Shown here: positions 1-7,156 of the stretch, one piece after another | Position numbering within the stretch: the stretch's first letter is position 1 | How the letters are laid out: each line of letters begins with the position of its first letter | Origin: Candidatus Saccharimonadota bacterium | GTDB lineage: Bacteria; Patescibacteriota; Saccharimonadia; Saccharimonadales; Saccharimonadaceae | NCBI GenBank assembly: GCA_009786195.1 | Contig: WQTP01000041.1 | Location: forward strand, 1-37,904 | Length of the DNA: 37,904 nt | Direction: 5' to 3' | The notes under the pieces: model-generated | The model's input: the letters and a program-made list of their open reading frames with translations, nothing else | What the model was told of the DNA's origin: nothing | Databases searched by the model: none | Program-made: the position numbers and the translations under genes

Positions 1-93
1 AGGGCCGACCTGAAGAACTGTGACTGGAATCATCACGCCTTCAGAGTCAAGGATTTGGGTCATACCAAGTTTGGTACCGAGTAAAGTTTTCAT
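1..93 (-). CDS. rplC: 50S ribosomal protein L3, N-terminal part (cut by window edge)
   Basis: The 31 visible residues begin MKTLLGTKLGMTQIL and contain IPVTVLQVGP, the conserved start of bacterial L3, an early-assembling large-subunit protein near the peptidyl transferase centre. The ATG is at 93..91 and is preceded by a GGGAA-type ribosome binding site. The gene has its own promoter (196-224) and a structured leader (117-168), so it is a separate transcription unit from rpsJ although these genes normally adjoin in the S10 operon. The rest of the gene lies outside the window. Confidence 0.95.
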   Translation of the reverse strand, partial: MKTLLGTKLGMTQILDSEGVMIPVTVLQVGP

Positions 94-116
94 ACTTCCC
101 TTTTCCACTTAAAACG

Positions 117-168
117 CCTGAGATTTCGCAGTATCGCCCTTTAACAGGGGACTTACGGACGTCTCAGG
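117..168 (-). promoter_or_regulatory. Structured 5' leader of rplC
   Basis: A 7-bp closing stem (162-168 with 117-123, CCTGAGA/TCTCAGG in the transcript) encloses an inner hairpin at 136-150 with CCCT paired to AGGG around GTTAA. The inner hairpin almost repeats one in the rpsJ leader (CCCCTGTTAAAGGG here, CCCCTGTAAAAGGG there). The position between promoter and ribosome binding site suggests autogenous control by a ribosomal protein. The structure is read by eye. Confidence 0.55.
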
Positions 169-195
169 GACGTTGATTTGATATTTACATAAGGT

Positions 196-224
196 ATTGT
201 AGCAAATTTTTTCATTCGACGCAA
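196..224 (-). promoter_or_regulatory. rplC promoter
   Basis: On the minus strand TTGCGT (224..219) and TACAAT (201..196) are separated by exactly 17 bp. Transcription would start near 189, giving a leader of roughly 95 nt. It lies back to back with the + strand promoter at 234-262. Confidence 0.7.
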
Positions 225-233
225 GGGGTTTTG

Positions 234-262
234 TTGACTTTTGTCGATAAGTTTGCTATCAT
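234..262 (+). promoter_or_regulatory. Sigma-70-type promoter of a small + strand transcript
   Basis: TTGACT (234-239), a 17-bp spacer and TATCAT (257-262) make a near-consensus promoter. It drives no protein gene on the + strand; a terminator-like hairpin follows about 45 bp later. It diverges from the rplC promoter. Confidence 0.65.
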
Positions 263-268
263 CCATAT

Positions 269-319
269 CAAGGTTCCTCGCGAAGTCATAGAGCTTCACC
301 TGCGGGGATCTTTTTATTT
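269..319 (+). ncRNA. Candidate small RNA 1 ending in a terminator
   Basis: Starting about 7 nt after the -10 box, the predicted transcript is only about 50 nt. It folds as an outer 7-bp stem (TCCTCGC 275-281 with GCGGGGA 302-308) around an inner GAAG/CTTC hairpin (282-285 with 294-297), and ends in a T run (311-315). The T run is on the + side only, so this is not the terminator of the facing minus strand gene. Its architecture resembles the unit at 30718-30800: promoter with 17-bp spacing, a TTCCT segment near the 5' end, hairpin, T run. No known RNA family was recognised. Confidence 0.45.
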
Positions 320-523
320 GCTATGACGCGCAGGAAAAACCGACATGAATGATTTTTCTCCATTTCGTTTGTCCTCGCGAACATGTACAAAAAATTCACG
401 ACCGCTCATGGTTTTACCGTAAAATTCATGCCGAATTATATTTGGGTCATTTGGATCTTGGCTAGTGCACGGAACGAACTTAGTATTTCTCAGCAAGTCC
501 ACGGCGCAGTTGTAATACACCAA
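314..523 (-). CDS. Short hypothetical protein, possibly frameshifted at its start
   Basis: An open frame of about 69 residues whose only upstream start is TTG (523) or GTG (520), without a ribosome binding site. The C-terminal part (HEFYGKT...GREFFVHVRED...SFMSVFP) loosely recalls the PBECR/RelE-like nuclease fold, but that is a weak guess. A TAAAAT -10 box (543..538) sits exactly 6 nt before an ATG at 531..529, the leaderless arrangement used by neighbouring genes. That ATG is out of frame with this ORF and stops after 13 codons. Either the gene starts at TTG/GTG or a 1-nt deletion has broken it. It lies 21 bp downstream of the C39-like gene. Confidence 0.4.
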   Translation of the reverse strand: MVYYNCAVDLLRNTKFVPCTSQDPNDPNIIRHEFYGKTMSGREFFVHVREDKRNGEKSFMSVFPARHSK

Positions 524-544
524 GCTGACATGGATATATTTTAA

Positions 545-1507
545 TTAGTAAATCGCCACACCTTGACCGATGCCCTGTGACACATTAGCGGTTAGTTGAG
601 CGATCGTCCAGTAGATTTCCGTGCCAGCAGGATCATTCAAATAAAAACCAGTTGGTTGTGACGGATCGCCTTTGACACCAATAACCAAGCGAGTATGTGT
701 GCGCATTGGTACAATAATTTCCAATCCATCAAAAGTTCGCCAGTGCGCATCGCCGATTTTGATCGAAATTCCCCACAGAATCACCGGATTGCCGGCATAA
801 ATTTGCTGGGCTAGCCACTTGGGTGTAACATCATTTTGGACAACCGCTGGTCGACCAAGTTGTTCGCTGACCGCGGCGATCGGTTCACCAAATACACCGT
901 ATCCGGTCATTTTGGTTTGATCGCCGTTCTTGCTACCAACATACGTTTTGTGCGGATCGTCCCATTGCCATACACCGCTGATCATTTTTGCAGGTTGGTC
1001 ATTGTACTTTAATAGTTCCAGGATTTCGAGATCGGTAGTTTTGATACCGCGATAAGCCAACGCCATACGGAGAGCGGCCGCTTCGCAACTTTGTTTGTAA
1101 ACCTGCTGGTAAATTGGTACTTTAAGTTTAACAATACTGTCGGTGCTAAACGACGAATCGTTCAGGATGTTATCAATAGTATTCAAATTCTGTTCAGTTT
1201 TTTCCCTTTTCAATTCAACACTCGATTTCGGTGCAGTTTCGATCCTTTTGGCCTGATTCACTTTATTCATTTCAGTTTTTTCGATTGGAGTATCGTCAAT
1301 TAAAAGTTTGACCACGGTTGCACCACCAACAATCATCAGTAGGCAAATTGTGGCAATGATTGCAATTCGCCTAGGAAGTTTTTTGGACACTTGTTCGTGA
1401 TTTGATCTAAAGCGGCGTCGACCAATCGTCAAATCGGTCGATCTTGTCGGTTTTTTGGTTGTCCGACGACGTGATGTGCTGGTTTTAGTTGTGCGTTTTT
1501 TGACCAT
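545..1507 (-). CDS. Membrane-anchored C39-like cysteine peptidase
   Basis: 320 residues. A very basic N-terminus (1-47) precedes one TM segment (about 48-70), a linker, and a C-terminal domain (about 125-320) of the peptidase C39-like family. The catalytic set appears as Cys141 in QSCEAAALRMAL, His271 in RTHTRLVIGV and Asp292 in YLNDPAGT. The domain should face outside, where it could cleave peptides or peptidoglycan-linked proteins; the substrate is unknown. The family is also used for processing double-glycine leader peptides, but no transporter is fused or adjacent. A TAAAAT box with an extended TG (1519..1514) ends 6 nt before the ATG, so the mRNA is probably leaderless. It is one of four genes lying between rpsJ and rplC. 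Confidence 0.75.
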   Translation of the reverse strand: MVKKRTTKTSTSRRRTTKKPTRSTDLTIGRRRFRSNHEQVSKKLPRRIAIIATICLLMIVGGATVVKLLIDDTPIEKTEMNKVNQAKRIETAPKSSVELKREKTEQNLNTIDNILNDSSFSTDSIVKLKVPIYQQVYKQSCEAAALRMALAYRGIKTTDLEILELLKYNDQPAKMISGVWQWDDPHKTYVGSKNGDQTKMTGYGVFGEPIAAVSEQLGRPAVVQNDVTPKWLAQQIYAGNPVILWGISIKIGDAHWRTFDGLEIIVPMRTHTRLVIGVKGDPSQPTGFYLNDPAGTEIYWTIAQLTANVSQGIGQGVAIY

Positions 1508-1531
1508 ATATCGATTTTAACATGAAAGTTT

Positions 1532-1888
1532 TTATAGAACCACGCCAATAGGGGAAAAGTAACTTAGTATGGCCGCTAGAATTAGAATACCGATTTCGAT
1601 ACCGCGACCAATGCGGAATTTTTCAAAACAAGCGACGATTAGGCCGATGGCCAGGCCGACTGGCAACGCGTTAATATACCAGAGCGGCACACCTAGTCGA
1701 ATCCAAATCAACCCTAACACAAAAAACAATGTGAATTTCAGGAAAAAATGACTATAGACGCGTTGATTTTTGTAAATTTCACGCACCGCGTTTTTGCGCG
1801 TTAGTTTGGTTTTACCTTTTACTTCGCGACGACGTCCGCGAGTGGTACGTTTCTTGAACCAGAGTTTTTGCCTGGATATACGTTTCAT
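1532..1888 (-). CDS. Small basic membrane protein, unknown function
   Basis: 118 residues. The first ~45 are strongly basic (Arg/Lys-rich, likely cytoplasmic) and are followed by two or three hydrophobic segments (about 47-66, 67-88 and 95-116). No family was recognised. The perfect extended -10 TGCTATAAT (1903..1895) ends 6 nt before the ATG, indicating a leaderless transcript independent of rpsJ. It lies 24 bp upstream of the C39-like gene, which has its own leaderless promoter. Confidence 0.65.
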   Translation of the reverse strand: MKRISRQKLWFKKRTTRGRRREVKGKTKLTRKNAVREIYKNQRVYSHFFLKFTLFFVLGLIWIRLGVPLWYINALPVGLAIGLIVACFEKFRIGRGIEIGILILAAILSYFSPIGVVL

Positions 1889-1927
1889 GGTTTAATTATA
1901 GCATGAACGTTATACCACAGTATCAGA

Positions 1928-2443
1928 TTATGACAACGAAAACACAGTGTTGCTATTTCGATCGGCCCTTGGTTCTTGCGCATCGTAAAGATTCTTAAGA
2001 ATTTCTTGATATGGCAGCCAGCTATTATATATTGCGTATCTGACCTCGCCATCTATATCGCAACCCTCATCGCCATCGCCAGGCTTAAACTCTCGACAGA
2101 GCGCTGGACGGTTTTCATAAATTTTGCAACCGATTTCTGGATCGTAATGCACACAGGGCCTCCAGTCGAAATCGTGTTCGTAATTCGCTCCTATGGTATA
2201 CACAGTTGAAGAGCCGTCTCCGGTAGTGATAATGTGCACCTCCACAACATATTCACCGGTTGCTAATAGCTCTCGGATCTTATTCTCGGCCTCCGACAAA
2301 GACCCCCCCCCTGCATTTAGTTCCGAGAGATCTTCTGAATTATAAGTAAGCCCGCCACCACTAATAACACAACAACATTGGAGATAACCACACTTACCGC
2401 AACGTTTTTCGTCCACCCAGCTATTGCCGATTCGTTCTGCCAT
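1928..2443 (-). CDS. Cysteine-cluster protein of YkgJ (CxxCxxCC) type
   Basis: 171 residues with two Cys-rich zones. N-terminal Cys15, 18, 23, 24 and 25 (RCGKCGYLQCCC) are followed by a stretch around 97-128 reading C-x7-C-KIYENRPALC-RxF, the pattern of the YkgJ/UPF0153 family of putative Fe/Zn-binding proteins. Metal binding is inferred from that pattern; no reaction can be assigned. It begins 29 bp after the rpsJ stop, probably in the same transcript, with only a weak GGGA-like ribosome binding site. A run of nine G in the coding strand (2303-2311) encodes part of Ala-Gly-Gly-Gly-Ser between the two Cys zones. Confidence 0.65.
   Translation of the reverse strand: MAERIGNSWVDEKRCGKCGYLQCCCVISGGGLTYNSEDLSELNAGGGSLSEAENKIRELLATGEYVVEVHIITTGDGSSTVYTIGANYEHDFDWRPCVHYDPEIGCKIYENRPALCREFKPGDGDEGCDIDGEVRYAIYNSWLPYQEILKNLYDAQEPRADRNSNTVFSLS
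2303..2311. repeat. Nine-base C/G homopolymer inside the CxxC-cluster gene
   Basis: Nine consecutive C on + (G9 in the coding strand) lie near codon 46 of the gene at 1928-2443. A tract this long can slip during replication. It may be a phase-variable site, or a spot where assembly length is uncertain. Confidence 0.8.
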
Positions 2444-2472
2444 TTCCCGTCTTATTCTCTCGCTACAGTCAT

Positions 2473-2790
2473 CTACATCCGAATTTCAGCGTCGACGCCG
2501 GCTGGTAACGATAAATTTTGCAACATATCGATGGTTTTTGGCGTAGCATTAACGATATCAATCAGGCGTTTATGAGTGCGCATTTCGAACGCTTCACCGC
2601 CCTTTTTATATACGTGGGGCGATTTAACCACTGTAAATGTGTTGCGCTTGACCGGCAAGGGTACTGGACCGATGACTGTCGAACCCGAACGAACCGCCGT
2701 ATCAACGATGGTTTTGGCCGCAGCGTCGATGATTTTGTGATCGTACGCTTTTAATTTGATTCTGATTTTTGGTAAGGCTTGATCTGCCAT
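2473..2790 (-). CDS. rpsJ: 30S ribosomal protein S10
   Basis: 105 residues, the normal length. Family hallmarks include [15 protein letters not shown] at the N-terminus, GPVPLP in the loop that reaches into the 30S head, and [29 protein letters not shown]10 also works as NusE in transcription antitermination. The ATG at 2790 is preceded by AAGGAG. The promoter is at 2866-2894 and a structured leader is at 2803-2845. tuf lies upstream in the same direction but is separated by a small membrane-protein gene, and rplC does not follow directly. Confidence 0.97.
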   Translation of the reverse strand: MADQALPKIRIKLKAYDHKIIDAAAKTIVDTAVRSGSTVIGPVPLPVKRNTFTVVKSPHVYKKGGEAFEMRTHKRLIDIVNATPKTIDMLQNLSLPAGVDAEIRM

Positions 2791-2802
2791 TTCTCTCCTT
2801 CT

Positions 2803-2845
2803 CCCTTTTACAGGGGTGCCGCAATCTCTCCCGAGTTACCGGCAC
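2803..2845 (-). promoter_or_regulatory. Structured 5' leader of rpsJ
   Basis: In the transcript a GTGCCG/CGGCAC stem (2840-2845 with 2816-2821) is followed by a CCCCTGTAAAAGGG hairpin (2803-2816) directly upstream of the AAGGAG ribosome binding site. The second hairpin nearly repeats the one in the rplC leader, suggesting a shared ligand or shared translational control. Confidence 0.5.
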
Positions 2846-2865
2846 AATTAAAGTTATTCGAGTGT

Positions 2866-2894
2866 ATAGTAGCAAATCAGACATTTCTAGTCAA
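2866..2894 (-). promoter_or_regulatory. rpsJ promoter
   Basis: Minus strand TTGACT (2894..2889), a 17-bp spacer and TACTAT (2871..2866). The promoter starts right after the stop of the preceding gene (2906) and gives a leader of about 70 nt. Confidence 0.65.
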
Positions 2895-2905
2895 GAGAGG
2901 ATATC

Positions 2906-3289
2906 TTATTTCCCATAGCGATCAATTATGTCCGTGAGAACTGCATTAAAGAAACTCTGTGTAGCGAATTCAAGTTTAGCTCTTTGATGTTTTTGTATTG
3001 CTGCATTGCACTCCGGATTCTGAGGATCTGGACCGAGATTATGTTCTATAGCACAGTCTCTCCAGTTATTCGGATCAAAACCTTTGCAGTATGTGCAAGT
3101 GCTAATCACATCGGGATCTTGTGGTGGTTTCCAATCACCATTTTTATCAAGAAACCAACCAGCGCCGCTAGGATAAACACTGTCAGACTCTGCATTACAT
3201 TTCATAATATACAGACTATATATATCTCGTAACAAAAATGCAAGCACAAGCGAAACCGCGCTCATAGTGAGCGCGGTTAAGGTTACCAT
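2906..3289 (-). CDS. Single-pass membrane protein with Cys-rich outer part, unknown
   Basis: 127 residues. An N-terminal hydrophobic segment (about 5-28) could be a signal anchor. It is followed by a polar region with Cys31, Cys65 and Cys68 (CTYC), a Cys in the DCAIEH segment and one in PECNAA, so an extracytoplasmic disulfide-bonded or metal-binding part is plausible. No family was recognised. It begins 17 bp after the tuf stop without a clear ribosome binding site or -10 box, so it is probably read through from tuf. Confidence 0.6.
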   Translation of the reverse strand: MVTLTALTMSAVSLVLAFLLRDIYSLYIMKCNAESDSVYPSGAGWFLDKNGDWKPPQDPDVISTCTYCKGFDPNNWRDCAIEHNLGPDPQNPECNAAIQKHQRAKLEFATQSFFNAVLTDIIDRYGK

Positions 3290-3306
3290 TCTGCTACAAA
3301 TGGAAT

Positions 3307-4488
3307 TTATTTTACGATTTTGGTTACAACACCAGCACCAACAGTGCGGCCGCCTTCGCGGATAGCGAGGTTTAGACCCTGCTCCATGGCAATTGGCGCG
3401 TGCAACTTGACCTTGAACGTCACAGTATCACCTGGCATAACCATTTCTTTGTCGGCTGGTAATTCAACTTCGCCAGTAACATCCGTGGTGCGGAAATAGA
3501 ATTGAGGTTTGTAACCCTTGGTGAATGGTGTGTGACGACCACCTTCTTCTTTGCTCAGGATGTAAACTTCAGCTTCGAATTCAGTGTGCGGGGTGATTGA
3601 ACCTGGTTTGGCCACTACTTGACCACGCTCAATGTCAGTGCGCTCAATACCGCGAAGTAGGATACCAGCGTTGTCGCCAGCTTGACCCTGATCGAGGGTT
3701 TTCTTGAACGCTTCGATACCAGTTACGACCGATTTTTGAGTTGGGCGGATACCGACGATTTCAACTTCGTCGTTAATCTTGACAATACCGAGCTCAATAC
3801 GACCGGTGGCAACTGTACCGCGACCCTTGATCGAAAAAACGTCTTCGATTGGCATCAGGAACGGTTTGTCGAGATCGCGCGTCGGTTCGGGAAAATATTC
3901 ATCCATCGCTTCGACGAGTTTCATGACTGCTTCTTCGTTCTCAGCATCACCTTCGAGAGCTTTGAGCGCAGAACCCTTGACAATCGGGGCATCTTTGTCG
4001 AAACCATTCTTAGCGAGTAGGTCGCGAATATCTTCTTCGACCAATTCAACCAAATCAGCGTCAGCCTGATCCATCTTGTTAAGAAAAACCAAGATTTTCG
4101 GCACACCAACCTGTTTCGCCAGCAACACGTGTTCGCGAGTTTGCGGCATCGGACCGTCGGCGGCGGAGACCACCAAAATTGCACCGTCAACCTGAGCGGC
4201 ACCAGTGATCATGTTCTTGACATAGTCAGCGTGACCCGGCATGTCGACGTGCGCATAGTGACGCTTGGGCGATTCGTACTCTTGGTGCGAAGTCGCGATG
4301 GTGATACCGCGCTGTTTTTCTTCGGGCGCGTTATCGATTTGGTCATAGGCGACCGGTTTGTTGACATCGCTTGGCAATTTCTTTGCCAGCACAGCCGTGA
4401 TGGCTGCTGTCAAGGTGGTTTTACCGTGGTCAACGTGGCCCATTGTACCAACATTGACGTGCGGTTTGCTGCGTGAAAATGTTGCCAT
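3307..4488 (-). CDS. tuf: Elongation factor Tu
   Basis: 393 residues from the ATG at 4488, chosen because [15 protein letters not shown] is the conserved EF-Tu start and AAGGAG lies 6 nt upstream; an upstream in-frame extension has no support. The GTPase motifs are GHVDHGKT (17-24), [14 protein letters not shown] and NKMD; domains 2 and 3 follow to the C-terminal TKIVK. It delivers aminoacyl-tRNA to the ribosome. It has its own promoter and a leader of about 240 nt with several hairpins. No fusA or rpsL/rpsG is seen upstream; that side is occupied by the surface-protein locus. Confidence 0.98.
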   Translation of the reverse strand: MATFSRSKPHVNVGTMGHVDHGKTTLTAAITAVLAKKLPSDVNKPVAYDQIDNAPEEKQRGITIATSHQEYESPKRHYAHVDMPGHADYVKNMITGAAQVDGAILVVSAADGPMPQTREHVLLAKQVGVPKILVFLNKMDQADADLVELVEEDIRDLLAKNGFDKDAPIVKGSALKALEGDAENEEAVMKLVEAMDEYFPEPTRDLDKPFLMPIEDVFSIKGRGTVATGRIELGIVKINDEVEIVGIRPTQKSVVTGIEAFKKTLDQGQAGDNAGILLRGIERTDIERGQVVAKPGSITPHTEFEAEVYILSKEEGGRHTPFTKGYKPQFYFRTTDVTGEVELPADKEMVMPGDTVTFKVKLHAPIAMEQGLNLAIREGGRTVGAGVVTKIVK

Positions 4489-4726
4489 TTTTACTCCTTC
4501 TGCGCTTCGCTTATGAGACAAAACCGCAATGGTTTTTTCTCATCGCGCCGGGACGAAAAGTGTGATTTTCGTCTCGGGCTGCTCTTTTTCCCTTGCAAGA
4601 GTTTTTGCCTTACTAAGCTAAGAACGCATTACATTAAATTAACATTACTGCGCGCGATGCGGTTTTTAAACCAGAGAGATCTAGCGGCAACTCTTTGTTG
4701 CTCAAGACTCCCGCCGCGCGGCGCTT
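4489..4726 (-). promoter_or_regulatory. Long hairpin-rich 5' leader of tuf
   Basis: Three strong hairpins precede the ribosome binding site: a GC-rich one at about 4711-4723, a GACGAAAA/TTTTCGTC stem at about 4551-4578, and an ATGAGA+AAAACC/GGTTTT+TCTCAT stem at about 4512-4542. No convincing leader peptide or classic terminator is visible. Control by processing, attenuation or protein binding is possible. Confidence 0.5.
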
Positions 4727-4732
4727 GATTCT

Positions 4733-4761
4733 ATTGTAGCGAACTTTTATTTTGAGCGCAA
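4733..4761 (-). promoter_or_regulatory. tuf promoter
   Basis: Minus strand TTGCGC (4761..4756), a 17-bp spacer and TACAAT (4738..4733), with a start near 4726. The arrangement matches the rplC and rpsJ promoters. Confidence 0.7.
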
Positions 4762-4784
4762 GAGCGGAAAATTGGAATTTGAAA

Positions 4785-5372
4785 TTATAAACTGGAATTA
4801 GAACACTCGCCATCGCGAGCTCGCCGATGTGCGCGGTGTCTGATGTAGATAATAGCAGCGACAACCACCACTGGCGCCCAGAACACGTTGATCACTGGCA
4901 CGGCATAACCACCGATATAGACCAAGAAACCAGTGCCCGGCACACCAATTGTGTCATAATCAACAACGAGCGTAGCTCTGGCGACATCGTCAATTTCGGT
5001 CCCGGTGTGAATAGCGGTCAAGATATATCTGCCCACACCACCAACCAGAGTAACTTCTGGATATAAATCTTCGACGGCCGCGTGGGTTTTATGATATTCG
5101 TACAGAATATTACCATTATGGTCGATGATTTTTATATCGCCAATACCAACCACCCGCAGATATAGTTTAACGCGACTGGATCTGGTGAGGTGTGATCCTA
5201 AATCCTCAGATCCAACCCCGCTAAACTTGACTATGTCGATAACTCCCGGGGAAGTAACTTGGATTAAATCAGTTCCCGAAATCGCGTTCGCGGTTGTGTT
5301 GATACCAGGCGTCGCAAAGATTGGTAATAATACGATCGCAATAATAGTCAGTAATCGACAGGCGGATTTCAT
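4785..5372 (-). CDS. Small secreted surface protein with P-G-T-G sorting-like tail
   Basis: 195 residues. A signal peptide (about 1-30, cleavage near TANA-IS) is followed by a beta-rich outer domain (about 31-142) and a C-terminal tail of VPGTG (144-148), a hydrophobic stretch to about 178 and a basic RHRAHRRAR end. The tail has the tripartite layout of LPxTG sorting signals, but with V-P-G-T-G. It is the locus 1 counterpart of the 372-residue protein at 19465. The ATG overlaps the stop of the DUF916-like gene (ATGA), so translation is coupled. By analogy with WxL clusters it would be the small anchored partner. No sortase gene is in the window. Confidence 0.6.
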   Translation of the reverse strand: MKSACRLLTIIAIVLLPIFATPGINTTANAISGTDLIQVTSPGVIDIVKFSGVGSEDLGSHLTRSSRVKLYLRVVGIGDIKIIDHNGNILYEYHKTHAAVEDLYPEVTLVGGVGRYILTAIHTGTEIDDVARATLVVDYDTIGVPGTGFLVYIGGYAVPVINVFWAPVVVVAAIIYIRHRAHRRARDGECSNSSL

Positions 5373-6307
5373 TGTTTTGCTCGCTTTTTCTTTAATTTAA
5401 CAAGAACAACGAGAAGTAAAATAATCGCGATAATAACAAAAACACTTAAAACAATTAACCAAATTGGACAGATTAACACTAATCTTTTATACTCAACAAC
5501 TCTGCCCAATAGTTCGGTACGGTGCGTGAAATGAAACAAACCCACAAGTGGTGGATCTTTCCATTTAAGAGTGCTAGTGTACTCAGTTTCTGGTAACAAA
5601 AAAGCTTTGATGGGTTTTTCGGAGTGATAGATTTCTGCCCCACCAAAGAAATTACTAACGATTAACTCAGTTTCTCCCGTCCAGTCAGTGTTACCTGAAT
5701 TCTTATACGTCAACAAAGTTTCAATGGGACCACCCGTATAGTATCCATTAATCTTGTTTTTTACAATTTCCCCCTCGTTGCGAGTATCACCAGCAATCGT
5801 AGCAAGAAACAACGAAGCGACCGATTGCACAGAACCAACTCCACTAGTAGCCTCTGGCGCAGTACTAGCAATGATAGCCATATATTGCCCACCAGCAGGT
5901 ACGTCAGTTGGCACCGTAATGTGGTAATGCACTTCTTTGGTTTCAGCGGATTTAAGCACGAACTCGGTCTCGTCAATAACCGTCCAACGATTTATTTGTG
6001 TGTAAATAGTTTCCTTTTGGAAGTTATTTTCATAATTAGTATCGACCGAAAATGGCACGGCTGACATCCGAACAGCATAATTGACTGAACCATCGTTGAT
6101 AACTTCGAGCGTACCGTCATAGGTCTTGCCGGGTTCCAACTCTACACTACCGCTCGCCGGATAGCGCGCAGGTATAAGTGTGAGACTGGAACCCGCCGAC
6201 AGCTCGCCCAACGCTGTGACGCTATGGGTAGAAACCAAATTTCCACCCAGCACTAATCCAACCACCAAGATTAATGCGACAAGACTAAACTTCTTTTGTG
6301 ATATCAT
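5369..6307 (-). CDS. DUF916-like (WxL-interacting type) membrane protein, locus 1
   Basis: 312 residues: signal peptide (about 1-32), two extracytoplasmic beta-sandwich-like parts, a C-terminal TM (about 282-304) and a basic tail KLKKKRAKQ. The N-terminal part (IPARYPASGSVELEPGK..., later VPTDVPAGGQYMAII) follows the DUF916 pattern of proteins that bind WxL proteins at Gram-positive cell surfaces. It is the paralogue of the 327-residue protein at 20660. A strong GGAGG ribosome binding site precedes the ATG. It lies 20 bp after the WxL-like gene and overlaps the anchor gene by 4 nt, so the three form an operon. Family assignment is by pattern only. Confidence 0.65.
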   Translation of the reverse strand: MISQKKFSLVALILVVGLVLGGNLVSTHSVTALGELSAGSSLTLIPARYPASGSVELEPGKTYDGTLEVINDGSVNYAVRMSAVPFSVDTNYENNFQKETIYTQINRWTVIDETEFVLKSAETKEVHYHITVPTDVPAGGQYMAIIASTAPEATSGVGSVQSVASLFLATIAGDTRNEGEIVKNKINGYYTGGPIETLLTYKNSGNTDWTGETELIVSNFFGGAEIYHSEKPIKAFLLPETEYTSTLKWKDPPLVGLFHFTHRTELLGRVVEYKRLVLICPIWLIVLSVFVIIAIILLLVVLVKLKKKRAKQ

Positions 6308-6327
6308 TTATCCTCCAAAACTGCCCG

Positions 6328-7050
6328 TTAAGGGTTAAGGGTAACACTAGCAGTGTAAAGAACATAATTAGCATAATCCAACCCACCATCCAGAGCATAA
6401 GTCGTACGAGCACCATACGATACATTCACGCCCGTAAAACCAGCCACGCCAGTTGGGCTAATCAAAGCAATGGCACTGCCAAATGCCGGAACTGCGGAAT
6501 ATGAACCAACAGCTGATCCGCCAACAGCGTATTTTTCGTAACCCCACTCACCACCAGTCGCCGTACCTGCACCAGTCAAAGTAGCATTACTAGCTGGTGC
6601 TAGAAACGTAAGAGACGCAGCATTAACCAGATTTTGACTATTGTTACAACCAGGAACAGCCAAATAGGCACCGCTAGTCGTAGCATTACACATTTGCACA
6701 GTCAAAGTATATCCATCCGGATTATTACTTTTAACTATCAGCCCAGTACCAGCGGTCACAACAGTGTTAGTTGTCGCCGTCATCCCACTGGCCAGAGTTT
6801 TGGCCGTAGTAATATCCGCCAGACCATTAATGTCCAGTGTATCAATTTGCGTACCACCCAGAATATCCAGCGTAATAGCGCTAGTAGTACTAATCTTGAC
6901 AAGCTCCGTACCGCCCACAATGCCGCTGGCGGTGTTAGTGTCACCCACCCCACCATCAGTAATAGCAGAAATTGGAGTAGTTACTGCGCCAAATAACACT
7001 AGCAGCAACAAACCCGCTGCGACGCCTATTGTTATATTTCGTATTTTCAT
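6328..7050 (-). CDS. Secreted WxL-like surface protein, locus 1
   Basis: 240 residues. A signal peptide (about 1-29) is followed by a Thr/Ser/Gly-rich beta domain with the pattern NNPDGYTLTVQM, GEWGYEKY and a final strand YTASVTLNP. The same NNPxGY...WGY...Y(T/S) pattern closes both giant IPT proteins of the window, so it is probably a shared surface-attachment module. A Cys pair (QMCNA, PGCNN) suggests a disulfide. GGAGGG precedes the ATG. The gene is 106 bp downstream of the giant IPT gene. The WxL comparison rests on the aromatic W-G-Y motif and the gene neighbourhood; the canonical W-x-L tripeptide is not seen. Confidence 0.6.
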   Translation of the reverse strand: MKIRNITIGVAAGLLLLVLFGAVTTPISAITDGGVGDTNTASGIVGGTELVKISTTSAITLDILGGTQIDTLDINGLADITTAKTLASGMTATTNTVVTAGTGLIVKSNNPDGYTLTVQMCNATTSGAYLAVPGCNNSQNLVNAASLTFLAPASNATLTGAGTATGGEWGYEKYAVGGSAVGSYSAVPAFGSAIALISPTGVAGFTGVNVSYGARTTYALDGGLDYANYVLYTASVTLNP

Positions 7051-7156
7051 AATTTTCCCTCCGATTAAGATTTATAATTTAAAGTGTTTTTTCAGGATTC
7101 TTTCGTTCTTATTGCATCATGGCGGCCCCTCTCTAGCTTTCAATAGATAATTCATT

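Noticed and set aside
4489-4726. tmRNA or other known structured RNA in the tuf leader.
   Set aside because: No tRNA-like ends, no CCA end and no tag-like ORF are visible; a hairpin-rich 5' UTR explains the sequence.
4489-4864. A minus strand frame across the tuf leader ending ELPLDLSGLKTASRAVMLI, considered as a leader peptide or a gene fragment.
   Set aside because: The frame runs through the tuf promoter and has no ribosome binding site; similarity of SGLKTA to TsaD is too short to mean anything.
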